A DNA stretch of 10,494 nucleotides from Chloroflexota bacterium (GCA_016213125.1 JACRBR010000181.1:1-10494), one strand, 5' to 3'. Positions 1-8,360 are shown, numbered from the stretch's first letter. Program-made: numbers and translations. The notes: generated by a model not told the origin, from the sequence alone.

Positions 1-818
1 CAGTGAATGCAGGTCAGGAGGTCCGCGGAGCATGGCGCCGTCGCCGACCCGACCTCGACCGTGGCATCGAACGCGTCCTCGAACACGGGAGACGCCGCAA
101 GGCCCGGCGCGTACAGCACCTCGCCCGTCAGCACTCCTAGCGCAGCGTTCGGAACCGGAACAGCGGCTACAACGACATCGGCCTGGTGTACTTCGACGTT
201 GTCCTTCAGCAGGCGTACGCGCACCGGCGTCCCCTCGGGGAACCGCGCGAGGTCGACATTTTGCAGCCGCACCGTGAGCCCGTCGACCGGCGACCAGCTG
301 ACCGTTCCGGACGCGGGTTCGGCCGCCGGATCGCTGGGGTCGCCCGTGTGCAGGTTCCCCAGCACGCCGCTTATCGGCTGTGCGGGCGGCAATTCGGGCG
401 CCACCGCGAGCGTTCCCGACCAGTGGAGACACGTCAGCGCATCGGCCGTGCACGGAGCCGCCGCGCTGCCGATGACGATCGTCGCTCCATCGAGATCCAG
501 CGCCGGCGGCGCCGAAGCGGCGTCGAGCACGAACCACAACGCGCCTGTTACCTGGCCGGGTGCTCCTGCTGGAACCGGCTCGATTGTGACCGTGGGATCG
601 CCCGAAGCGAGAACGATTCCAGCCTTCGATATGTCTACGTGCGCCGACGTTCCCTCAGGGAACCGCGCGAGATCCAGGTTGCTCAGCTTCACCTGCAGGC
701 CCGCTGCCGGCGAGTATGCCCCCTCGCCCCGCGCGGATGGCCCGGGCAATCCCGTCACCGGGTCGATGGGCCCCGGGATGGCCGGGTCGCTGGGGTCGCC
801 GCTGTGCTGGTTAGCGAG
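1..818 (-). repeat. C-terminal tandem repeat of about 140 residues in the multicopper oxidase (two copies, second cut by edge)
   Basis: Copy A runs from about 818 down to 420 and copy B from about 362 to beyond position 1. Shared blocks are N.H.GDPSDPA at the start (His codons at 804-806 and 348-350), then LDLARFPEGT / VDLARFPEGT (Phe codons at 660 and 240), and finally APCTADALTCLH / APCSADLLTCIH. The offset is 420 nt across the last two blocks and 456 nt at the first, so copy A carries about 12 extra residues near its start. DNA identity is also visible (for example GGGAACCGCGCGAG in both copies), so the duplication is fairly recent or conserved. Each copy has a short two-Cys loop that could form a disulfide outside the cell. 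I do not recognise the domain. It sits where a sixth cupredoxin domain would be expected. Confidence 0.85.
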
Positions 819-3800
819 CGTCGCCTCCAGCGGCGTTGCGCCGGGTACGCCACCGCCACCGGGCCCGGTGAGCGATGCCGCGATGATCGGGTCGGTAGGG
901 TCACCAGTCCCCGTGTACGCGATGGGCGCGGCCAGCCGCGTGATCGATGACGCCTGCGCGGGCAGGGTGCCCAGGAGTCTCGTCGTCCACGGTGCGTTGC
1001 CGTAGTTGATGGCGAATTCGCCCTGATCCAGCGGATCGTTGGCCTCACGACCGGGCGACGGCGAAATGTCGTTGTTGTCAGGCACGGGTTCGCCACTCGC
1101 GCGGAACAACGACAAGTCGCTGTTGAACAGCAACACCGCCTCCCGGAATGGGTGCGGCTCGCCGCCCGGCGCTGTGAAGATGGAAGCTTGCTCGCCCGAC
1201 GCTGAGGGCGCGCCCGTGTGGCGGTCGAGCGCGATCGAGCCCTCGGGCTCCACGATGATCGCGCCGAACGCGCCGTGGTGCAGGTGGTGCTGCACGTCCG
1301 CATTGTCCTGGAGCAGGGCCGTCCCGTATTCCCTGTCCGCGTACCAGCGATAGGTGATCGTGTCGCCGACGGGCACAGTGGAGTCGACGTTCAGGCCTAC
1401 ATTCGCGCCATCCGAGCCGATTTCATACTGGAGCCGTGCCGGCGTCAAGGAGATGCGGGAACTCACCGGCATCGGAAGGAAGCCGGGAATCTGGTTCTCA
1501 TCCTTCGGCGGGAACGCCAGGCAATCGGGCAGCGTGGGCACGATCGCATCGCCGGGGTTCCGATCTTCAAACCCGAGCTGTCCTATCTCCAGCGCCTCGA
1601 AGCACTGCGGCACCGTCTTTGCAGGATCCAGCGCGTTGGTCAGGTTGACCTCGACGCAATCGCCCCGGTTGACGCGCAGGACGAGCGGTTCGGGACGTTT
1701 CGTGCCATCCAGGATCGCCGGCAAGTCATCGTTCAGGGCGAACATGATCCCGTAGGGATCGTGGTCGCCATCCTCGTTATAGACGATGTCCTTGTTGATC
1801 GCCGTGACGTCGAAGCGTTTCACGGGCGTGCGGATCCAGCCGGTCTCGGGATTCACCGGGCAGGGAATGCCGGCGGTCCGCTGGAAGTTTCCCACCTCGC
1901 CGATGTTGCAGTTCAACCTGCCCGACGGCGTGTCGGGCAACGGTTGCAGCCTGCGAAGGTCGATGCGGCCCGCCTGGTCCTCCAATCCCGGCGGCAAGGC
2001 GATGTCCTGCTGCGACGTGTCGCATCCGTAGACGCGCATGATGCCCCAGGCGCCGCCGAACCAGTCGTCCATCGCCCCGAAGGAGTAGAGGTAGTCGCGC
2101 AGCCGCAGGCCATACTGGTTTGGATCCTCCAGATCCAGCCCGATTTCGAACGCGAACGTCTCGAGGATCCCGAGGTGCTGTGCGCTCACGATCGACGATT
2201 CGGGATCCCTGGGTTCGAACGGCCAGCTCCAGCGATGCAGATTGAACGAATGCGACTCCTCGCCCGTGAGTTGCAGCATGTCGAGCGATATCTTGTCGCC
2301 TCGATACGCGCGCAACAGCGGCGTGGCCGGATCGCCCCATCTGCGGGAGTTGAAGATCTCCGATGGATCGGCCCCGCGTCTGGCCTCGAACGGCTCCGCT
2401 CGGTAGTTGATGCCAACGGTGCCATAGTCGTTGGTGCTTCCGGGAATATTCGGCGGAAAGATCGGCACCCCGTCGGGCGTCGCGAACCGTGCATCGTCGG
2501 CGCTGGAATTGCCCGACGGCTGGAACATCGGCACATGATCTTCCACGAACATCGCGAAGTTCCGGTAATCGTCCTCCGTCCCGGGACAGTGGATATCGAC
2601 GTACAGACCGACCTTGATCGGCGCGCCCGTCGTCGGATCGTGGAACGTGCAGCCAGCGGGATGCACGGTGTTCCCGCCCCAGAGGCCCGCGTCCTGCTGG
2701 ACGTTGGGGAAAAAGTGGTCGTGGAACATATTCGACTTGATGTCTGTTTGGATATAGCTCTGGTACTTGATGGTCTGACCGGGATCGGCCCCCTGATCGT
2801 AGTTCCACCCGTTCGCCGTGCCGTCGGTGCCCAGGACGTCGAAGAACTCGAGGTGCGGATGGCGTCCAACCTCGTTCGTGACCTGAAGTGGGTCGTAGAC
2901 GTTGCCTCCGTACAGCTCTGGCAGCCGATTTGTGAAGGACCATTCGACGCAATCGCCGACGTTGAGCAATGCTGAGAAGGGCTCAGGCGCACGGATGCCC
3001 GCTAACGTATCAGCGATATGTTCATCCAGGATGTAGATGCGATGCTGCGGGAATCCCCATTGCAGGTCTTCGTTATATTCGACGGGCAGCTGAATGGCCG
3101 AGAAGTCGAAGTGTTTGCGCGGGGCACCCTCCGGGCAAGGGTTCACGAAGAACGCGCCCGGCTCCTTTCGTGCCGTAAGCGACGCATCGATCTCTAACTG
3201 GGTCGGCGGGAAGGGGCCGGCCGCATCGCGATCGGGAACGCCCAGGGGTGGCTTCGGCGCCTTGAAGCCGAACGCTCCAGGCACGAAGAACGGGAACCCG
3301 GGCTTCTCGAGCGTCGGCGCGGGCACGATAGGGGCCGCGGGCACGGGTGCGATCGGCAGCACGGGTTCGCCGTCCGGGAGGACGCGGGTTCCATCCTCGG
3401 TCACATCATGAACCCGATGGAGCCCCCACATGCCGGTGGCAAAGTGCGGATACAAGTGGCAGTGAAAGATCACATCTCCGATGGTCCCCTGCTGGCTGCC
3501 CGCCCCACCTTCCGGCACCAGCGGGTAGTTCGCCCCGGGACCGATGGCCTGCACATCCACCATGTTGCTGACCTGTGTGATGAAGTCCGGCCTCGAGATG
3601 TTTGAGATCCCACCCTCATCACCTGGCTCCGTGGGCCAGCGGTGGATGTGCCAGTGGAAGGTGTGCGTCTCCTTCTCGGCCCCGTGCACGAGGCGGATCA
3701 TCATCGGCTCATTGCGGTAGGAGTGCATCACGAGATCGCCACCGCCGGGATCACCGAACGGCCACGAGCTGAGCGCGGTTTCTTCGCCGACGCACGTGAC

Positions 3801-5189
3801 GGTCGCGTTGTTGCTCATGGGCTGGCTGATGTTGCACCCGAGCTCCGCCCGATTGAAGCCGGGCTCCGATCGGTAGTTAAACCCAAACCACTCCATGATG
3901 AAGGGCTCTTCGTTCCCGACGACGTCGTCGAACGCGTGCATGATGCCATCGCCGGTCCCGTCCAGCAGCGCGCCCTTGGTGAGGATGCTGGCCTGCTCCG
4001 CGGTGGGCGTGTGACAGCCACGCTCGCGCTCCAGCGCCGCGTTCAGCACCGGGGGAGCGCCGATGGGATCGGGCTGGGTGCCGCCGGGCGGAGCCGGCGG
4101 CGACTCCGGAGGGTCTGGTTGAGCCGGGGCAGGCTCGATGGCGGCGCAGAACCGGGTCATTGAACCCGGGTCGGCTTCTATCTCATCGTGCATCATCAAG
4201 ACGAACTCGCGGTAGCTGGTTCCGTTCGAGTCGGAGATGATGGCCCGCGTGCCACTGCGTACCGGCTCGCCCGTGTTCACGTCCAGCCACAGCGAATCTT
4301 CGGGCTCTACGACAAAGGTCCCGAACGCACCGAAGGCGTTCGAGCCGACGTAGTTCAGGAACTTCGTGCTCGTGGCCGAAAGGTCCGCCGCGTCCTGGAA
4401 CAGGTACTCGCCCTGTTCATCCGCGTACAGGCGGTAGGTCACCATCTGGCCCGGCGAAGCCACGGACGAGGGATTGTTCCCGGCGACGGTGCCGTCTGAC
4501 GTCTTCACGTCGTAGGCCAGGCCGGTGAAGTGCATTGAGGCCGCAGGCTGGAGCGTGGGATCGAACGTCTCCAGCGGGTTGTGCGGCTCGCTGAGCGATG
4601 GATGGATGGTCTCGCCCGGCAGCTCAAAGATGCGGTCTGCGTTCGGGACCATGCGCGGGGGGTCTTCGTTCAAACGGTTCGTGAAACGCACCTCGACGCA
4701 ATCGCCCAGGTTCGCGCGCAGGACCAGCGGCTCGATGACGTCTTTCTGGTTGAAGGGATCGGCAGCGCTCATCCAGGTGGCCCGCGCCGTGGCGATGTTT
4801 TCGTCCAGAATGAACATCCGTCCTTCAGGCACGACGTCGCCGAAGCGGTTCAGCGCGATGGGCAGGTGGATCAGCGACGCGTCGTAGGTCCGTAGCGGCG
4901 CCCCCGCCGGGCATACTTCGGTCGCGCCAACGGCCCGGATGGGCGCGGGGCGCGTGAGCCAGACGCCCGCCATCGCCACGACGAACAACAGCACCGCGAG
5001 CGTCATCAGCCACGCGAGCGGCATGCCAAACGGCCCCGCGATCGGGCGTCCGGCAGCGCTCCACGTAAAGGCGGACACGTCGATACCGGGGCTTCGCCAG
5101 TGCCTTGCGTCGGCGCGTCGGGGCACGCGAGCCCCACCGGCACGTTCAGCCCGGTCGTGAAGCTCTGGCGAGAATCGCTGTACCCCCAT
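1..5189 (-). CDS. Giant membrane-anchored multicopper oxidase, MnxG-like, C-terminus off window
   Basis: The reading frame is open for 1729 codons from ATG at 5189 to the left edge, with no stop seen. GGAGG lies 6 nt before the ATG. Residues 1-56 are a basic cytoplasmic tail and 57-78 a membrane helix, so the rest should be extracellular. Three related units begin at C93, C685 and C1110 (CP...ILDE...GDCVE..TN). One complete copper set is present: HTFHWH (509-514), HCHLYPHFATGM (576-587), HPH (777-779) and HDH (823-825). This provides the type 1 Cys/His/Met ligands and eight trinuclear-site His. The usual order would place the last two motifs first. Unit 2 ends in decayed motifs (H980/N983/H985; 1036-1047 without Cu ligands). 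Unit 3 keeps only HHLHH (1301-1305) before the C-terminal repeats. Large six-domain oxidases such as the Mn(II) oxidase MnxG are the closest family I know. The copper oxidase assignment is firm; the substrate is inferred. Confidence 0.93.
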   Translation of the reverse strand, partial: MGVQRFSPELHDRAERAGGARVPRRADARHWRSPGIDVSAFTWSAAGRPIAGPFGMPLAWLMTLAVLLFVVAMAGVWLTRPAPIRAVGATEVCPAGAPLRTYDASLIHLPIALNRFGDVVPEGRMFILDENIATARATWMSAADPFNQKDVIEPLVLRANLGDCVEVRFTNRLNEDPPRMVPNADRIFELPGETIHPSLSEPHNPLETFDPTLQPAASMHFTGLAYDVKTSDGTVAGNNPSSVASPGQMVTYRLYADEQGEYLFQDAADLSATSTKFLNYVGSNAFGAFGTFVVEPEDSLWLDVNTGEPVRSGTRAIISDSNGTSYREFVLMMHDEIEADPGSMTRFCAAIEPAPAQPDPPESPPAPPGGTQPDPIGAPPVLNAALERERGCHTPTAEQASILTKGALLDGTGDGIMHAFDDVVGNEEPFIMEWFGFNYRSEPGFNRAELGCNISQPMSNNATVTCVGEETALSSWPFGDPGGGDLVMHSYRNEPMMIRLVHGAEKETHTFHWHIHRWPTEPGDEGGISNISRPDFITQVSNMVDVQAIGPGANYPLVPEGGAGSQQGTIGDVIFHCHLYPHFATGMWGLHRVHDVTEDGTRVLPDGEPVLPIAPVPAAPIVPAPTLEKPGFPFFVPGAFGFKAPKPPLGVPDRDAAGPFPPTQLEIDASLTARKEPGAFFVNPCPEGAPRKHFDFSAIQLPVEYNEDLQWGFPQHRIYILDEHIADTLAGIRAPEPFSALLNVGDCVEWSFTNRLPELYGGNVYDPLQVTNEVGRHPHLEFFDVLGTDGTANGWNYDQGADPGQTIKYQSYIQTDIKSNMFHDHFFPNVQQDAGLWGGNTVHPAGCTFHDPTTGAPIKVGLYVDIHCPGTEDDYRNFAMFVEDHVPMFQPSGNSSADDARFATPDGVPIFPPNIPGSTNDYGTVGINYRAEPFEARRGADPSEIFNSRRWGDPATPLLRAYRGDKISLDMLQLTGEESHSFNLHRWSWPFEPRDPESSIVSAQHLGILETFAFEIGLDLEDPNQYGLRLRDYLYSFGAMDDWFGGAWGIMRVYGCDTSQQDIALPPGLEDQAGRIDLRRLQPLPDTPSGRLNCNIGEVGNFQRTAGIPCPVNPETGWIRTPVKRFDVTAINKDIVYNEDGDHDPYGIMFALNDDLPAILDGTKRPEPLVLRVNRGDCVEVNLTNALDPAKTVPQCFEALEIGQLGFEDRNPGDAIVPTLPDCLAFPPKDENQIPGFLPMPVSSRISLTPARLQYEIGSDGANVGLNVDSTVPVGDTITYRWYADREYGTALLQDNADVQHHLHHGAFGAIIVEPEGSIALDRHTGAPSASGEQASIFTAPGGEPHPFREAVLLFNSDLSLFRASGEPVPDNNDISPSPGREANDPLDQGEFAINYGNAPWTTRLLGTLPAQASSITRLAAPIAYTGTGDPTDPIIAASLTGPGGGGVPGATPLEATLANQHSGDPSDPAIPGPIDPVTGLPGPSARGEGAYSPAAGLQVKLSNLDLARFPEGTSAHVDISKAGIVLASGDPTVTIEPVPAGAPGQVTGALWFVLDAASAPPALDLDGATIVIGSAAAPCTADALTCLHWSGTLAVAPELPPAQPISGVLGNLHTGDPSDPAAEPASGTVSWSPVDGLTVRLQNVDLARFPEGTPVRVRLLKDNVEVHQADVVVAAVPVPNAALGVLTGEVLYAPGLAASPVFEDAFDATVEVGSATAPCSADLLTCIH

Positions 5190-5195
5190 CACAGT

Positions 5196-5200
5196 CCTCC
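5196..5200 (-). promoter_or_regulatory. Ribosome binding site of the multicopper oxidase
   Basis: The minus strand reads GGAGG-ACTGTG-ATG, a full Shine-Dalgarno core with 6-nt spacing. It fixes the start of the oxidase at 5189. It sits in the 46-nt gap after the stop of the upstream vWA gene, which supports translation from a shared transcript. Confidence 0.8.
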
Positions 5201-5235
5201 GCATCGTGCGCTGTGCCCCCGCGCGGGGCTCCGTC

Positions 5236-8169
5236 CTAACGTGACCGCTTCCTGCGGTCCTGTGTTCTCATCCCGAACGCCGCCAACCCCAGGCCCGCCG
5301 CCGCAGCAGCCAATCCAAACAGCGCCACGACCGCATGTGCCCCACCCGTTCTTCCGGGACCACCGGTGTCGGGTAGGACGCGGTTGCCGCCGGCCGTGCT
5401 GGAACCTGCCACGCGGGTCTCCAACGCGACGCCGGTCGCGGTGGCGGCCGCCGTTCGGGTGCCTGCCACCACGCTGGTCTTCGTCGCGGTGCTGGTCGCG
5501 GTGCGAGTCTTCGTGGCTGAGGCTGCGGCCGTCGTGGTGTTGGTCGGCGCCTTCGTGCTTGTGGGCGTCGGAGTGGCCGTGGACGTGGCGGTGTTCGTGG
5601 GTGCCGCCGTGTTGGTGGCGGTCGACGTGGACGTGTTCGTCGGCGTGCTCGTGTGCGTCGGCGTGTTCGTGGCGGTCGACGTGGCCGTGTTCGTCGCCGT
5701 GTTCGTGGGCACCGGGGTAGTTGTCGGCGTACTTGTGGTCGGCTCGGTCGGCAGTGGGCTGGGCGTATCGGTGAGCCCAACGCTCAGCGTCGGCGTCGCC
5801 GTGGGCGTTTCGGTCGCGAGCGGCGTGATCGATCCCAGTGCGCCCGGCGTGGCGCTCGGCTCTGGGGTATCCGTTGGAGTAGGCGGCGGCGTGTTGGTGG
5901 CGGTGGGCACCGGCGTGTTGGTCGGTGTCTGGCTGGGCTCCGGCGTGTTCGTCTGGGTGGGAGTCGGCGGGAGTGTGCTCGTCGCGGTTGGAACAGGCGA
6001 GTGTGTCGGCGTTGGTGTATCGGTCGCGGGCGGGGTAGCCGTCGGCGCGGGTGTGTCCGTAGCAGGCGGGGTCGCCGTCGGCGTGTTTGTGGGCGTATTG
6101 GTCGCCGTGCTTGTCGGCGTGTCTGTTGGCGCGGCGGTGGGCGTGGTGGTCGCCGTGCTCGTCGGGGTGTCGGTAGGTGCCGGCGTGTTCGTGGGCGTGT
6201 CGGTCGGCGTTGGGGTGTCGGTTGGCGTGTTGGTGGGCGTATTCGTGGGAGTGTCCGTCGGGGTGTTGGTGGCCGTGTTGGTCGGCGTGCTCGTCGGCGT
6301 GCTCGTCGGGGTGTCCGTCGGCGTCGCCGTTGGCGTAGAGCTCGGTGTCGGCGTGTCGGTCGGCGTGTTCGTGGGCGTCGCCGTCGGCGTATCCGTCGGC
6401 GTGTCCGTTGGCGTCGGCGTGCTCGTAGGCGTGTCGGTGGGAGTTGGGGTGTCGGGTGGTGGGTTGGTGGGCGTATTCGTGGGAGTGTCCGTCGGGGTGT
6501 TGGTGGCCGTGTTGGTGGGCGTGTTGGTGGGCGTGCTCGTCGGTGTGTCCGTCGGGGTCGGCGTGTGGGTGGCCGTGTTGGTCGGCGTATTCGTGGGAGT
6601 ATCCGTCGGCGTGTGGGTAGGTGTGTGTGTTGGCGTATCTGTAGGGGTCGGCGTAGGCGCCAGGATCGCCACGCCGGCACACGACTGGCCGGCGCTCACC
6701 GGGACGCCGTCCGCTTCGGCCGTCACCTCGGCGCAGTTGTTCGCCACATCGATCGCCACCGCCGCCTGGAAGATCACGCTGATCGACCGGCCTTCGCCCG
6801 CCTCCCACGTACCGACTCCCCCACCATCAGGGTCCGGGGCCAGGTCGGCCCAGCGCAGCTCGCCCAGCGTCTCGTCGACGAAGTCCGGAGCCGGGCTCGC
6901 ACTGCTAAAGTCGAGCGCAATCGGATTGTAGTGGTCTACGACATCGACGTTTTCGAGTGTGACGTCGTGAAGGTTCGAGACCGCAACTGCGAACGTGACC
7001 GTCTCACCGGTCACAGCCGGGTCGCCGCTGGTGAGGCTCTTCTCGATGTTCAGCGCGCAGATCACGCCTGCGATGTCCTGGAACAGCGCACCGATTTCGG
7101 AAGGATCGCCCTCGAAATAGTGGGCCGGAGATGATGCCATGGTCTGCAGCAGCGTTGCGTCCTGCTCCGAGCCGACATCGTACGCGACGACGAAGAGGGC
7201 AGTTCCCGTACTCTTCGTCTGCGTCGCCCAGTAGCGGGCGTATACATCGGCTCCATCGCCGCTAAACGACGCGCCTGCCGAGATGAGGCCATCGCGCTGG
7301 ACAGCCAGCTCGTCGCTGTGGCCAGGCAGAAAGGTGGTGCCTGGGTTCAGGGCGAACGCGCCGTTGCCGTCCGCATCCAGATACAGCGTGCCATCAACGA
7401 TCTGGAGGTTCGGCGTCACACCTGGGTGCTGTGACGCGAACGCCGCGACGAACGAGTAGTCGTCCGTGCTGTCGTTGTTGTTCCCGTCCTCGTCGGCGTC
7501 CAGCGCATTGCGGCGCTGGGTATCGGTATCGACCTGCCAGAGGCCGTTCACGACCACGAAGTCAGCGCCATCGCCCGTGAAGTCGACGGAGAGATCGTCG
7601 CCCGCGTCGACGATGCCGTTGTCGTTCACGTCGATGTAGACGTCATCTTCTGCCGCGGAGCCATCCGCATCCCCGGGCCGGTTCGCCGCACCATCGGAGA
7701 GCAGCACCATGTAGTCGCGCTGCGTGCCCGTTAGCTGCTGCTGGCCAAGCAACACGCCCCGGCCCATGTTCGTCAGCCCGTTGGCGCTGTAATCTTTGAT
7801 CGCAAGCCGTACGGCCGACGCACCTGTACCGAGCGCTGCATCCACCTGCGCGCTGCCGGCGCTGAACCCCGTCAGCGCCATCCGGTGGGGCGCGAGGTTC
7901 GTGTCCGAGGGGCCGCCGGCGAATATGTCGACGAAGCCGACGGCGGCGGCCTGCGCATTTTCGAGTTTGTCCGCGACGTCGTCCATGCTCCCGGAGTGAT
8001 CGAAGACCAGCGAGACGTCGGCCGCGACCGGGCATAGCGGCGGCGCGGTCTGGACGCTCACGGCGGGCGCGCCCCAGATGTTGCGCGGCGATCCGATCAG
8101 CAGGAGCGTCAGCAGCACGCCGCCGGCAAGGGCAACGAACGAATGCAGGCGAAATGGTAGTTGGATCAT
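5236..8169 (-). CDS. Secreted vWA-domain surface protein with DUF11-like domain, Thr/Pro stalk and LPDTG anchor
   Basis: From ATG at 8169 the protein has 977 residues. Residues 1-34 are a Sec signal peptide (MIQLPFRLHSF, then a long hydrophobic run, likely cut near WGA). Residues about 50-372 form a vWA domain with a metal-binding MIDAS: D57-H-S59-G-S61, T133 and D159. An acidic insert (165-280) contains an EF-hand-like loop starting DVNDNG at 180. Residues 373-503 resemble DUF11 (IEKSLTSGDPAVTGETVTF...VSN). Residues 504 to about 893 are a Thr/Pro stalk. LPDTG at 932-936, a hydrophobic helix and a basic end (RRKRSR) form a sorting signal for a sortase. The frame extends upstream to an ATG at 8244, but those 25 codons are less GC-rich at third positions and precede a good signal peptide, so I prefer 8169. 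GGAGG there is only 2 nt from the ATG, which leaves the start uncertain. The role is probably adhesion or scaffolding; the partner is unknown. Confidence 0.92.
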   Translation of the reverse strand: MIQLPFRLHSFVALAGGVLLTLLLIGSPRNIWGAPAVSVQTAPPLCPVAADVSLVFDHSGSMDDVADKLENAQAAAVGFVDIFAGGPSDTNLAPHRMALTGFSAGSAQVDAALGTGASAVRLAIKDYSANGLTNMGRGVLLGQQQLTGTQRDYMVLLSDGAANRPGDADGSAAEDDVYIDVNDNGIVDAGDDLSVDFTGDGADFVVVNGLWQVDTDTQRRNALDADEDGNNNDSTDDYSFVAAFASQHPGVTPNLQIVDGTLYLDADGNGAFALNPGTTFLPGHSDELAVQRDGLISAGASFSGDGADVYARYWATQTKSTGTALFVVAYDVGSEQDATLLQTMASSPAHYFEGDPSEIGALFQDIAGVICALNIEKSLTSGDPAVTGETVTFAVAVSNLHDVTLENVDVVDHYNPIALDFSSASPAPDFVDETLGELRWADLAPDPDGGGVGTWEAGEGRSISVIFQAAVAIDVANNCAEVTAEADGVPVSAGQSCAGVAILAPTPTPTDTPTHTPTHTPTDTPTNTPTNTATHTPTPTDTPTSTPTNTPTNTATNTPTDTPTNTPTNPPPDTPTPTDTPTSTPTPTDTPTDTPTATPTNTPTDTPTPSSTPTATPTDTPTSTPTSTPTNTATNTPTDTPTNTPTNTPTDTPTPTDTPTNTPAPTDTPTSTATTTPTAAPTDTPTSTATNTPTNTPTATPPATDTPAPTATPPATDTPTPTHSPVPTATSTLPPTPTQTNTPEPSQTPTNTPVPTATNTPPPTPTDTPEPSATPGALGSITPLATETPTATPTLSVGLTDTPSPLPTEPTTSTPTTTPVPTNTATNTATSTATNTPTHTSTPTNTSTSTATNTAAPTNTATSTATPTPTSTKAPTNTTTAAASATKTRTATSTATKTSVVAGTRTAAATATGVALETRVAGSSTAGGNRVLPDTGGPGRTGGAHAVVALFGLAAAAAGLGLAAFGMRTQDRRKRSR
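5362..5376 (-). other. LPDTG cell-wall sorting motif
   Basis: These codons encode L-P-D-T-G. They are followed by a 7-residue Gly-rich linker, about 24 hydrophobic residues and a tail with six basic residues. This is the standard order for sortase-dependent anchoring. No sortase gene is in the window, so the enzyme must be encoded elsewhere if the signal is used. Confidence 0.85.
5493..6660 (-). repeat. Low-complexity Thr/Pro codon repeat (surface stalk)
   Basis: About 390 codons consist largely of Thr-Pro-Thr-X units, where X is Asp, Asn, Ser, Ala or His, with more Ser/Ala toward the C-terminal end. The basic DNA period is 6 nt, with the plus strand dominated by G and T (GTCGGCGTGT-type words). 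Such stalks are known to lift a globular domain away from the cell wall and are often O-glycosylated. They are particularly common in Chloroflexota surface proteins. The period keeps several other frames open, which creates long false ORFs on both strands. Confidence 0.95.
6230..6516 (-). repeat. Near-identical segmental duplication inside the Thr/Pro tract
   Basis: Positions 6230-6282 and 6464-6516 are identical over 53 bases, 234 bases (78 codons) apart. Similarity continues with scattered changes on both sides, roughly 6180-6310 against 6414-6544. This in-frame block duplication, longer than the 6-nt unit, points to recent expansion of the stalk by slippage or unequal recombination. Confidence 0.85.
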
Positions 8170-8331
8170 GCCCTCCGTCTCACGCGCGGACCGAACCGCG
8201 CATGATGAAGTTCCACGCTGACAGCGGGGTGCCCTCCGCTTCATCTACCGAGACGGGGTTTGCAGGCGAACCTGTTTGAGACCCGATTCTTGCAGAACAA
8301 ACGAGGCACCACAATACCTTTGGGGCATTTC

Positions 8332-8360
8332 AATAGTGTCCTCTACGCTTATTCCGTCAA
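8332..8360 (-). promoter_or_regulatory. Candidate sigma-70-type promoter for the vWA-oxidase operon
   Basis: On the minus strand TTGACG (8355-8360) is a good -35 hexamer, followed after 17 bases by ACTATT (8332-8337), a weak -10 matching TATAAT at three of six positions. It lies in the AT-richer part of the gap and would give a leader of about 155 bases before the start at 8169. The -35 is convincing and the -10 is not. Confidence 0.3.

Noticed and set aside
1777..2952. 391-codon minus-strand frame
   Set aside because: It is a different frame over the multicopper oxidase and lacks the Cu motifs, which are found only in the frame starting at 5189.
1218..2975. 585-codon open frame on the plus strand
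   Set aside because: It lies entirely antisense to the multicopper oxidase, whose frame holds motifs of a known family throughout. The plus-strand product is Arg/Val-rich and matches nothing I recognise.
5189..6808. 539-codon minus-strand frame rich in His, Asp and Ala, and other minus-strand frames over the same tract
   Set aside because: These are out-of-frame readings of the same repeat. The 5236-8169 frame alone has a signal peptide, MIDAS motif and LPDTG signal.
5366..6931. 521-codon plus-strand frame rich in Val-Gly
   Set aside because: It is the antisense reading of the 6-nt Thr/Pro codon repeat, which keeps several frames open at once.
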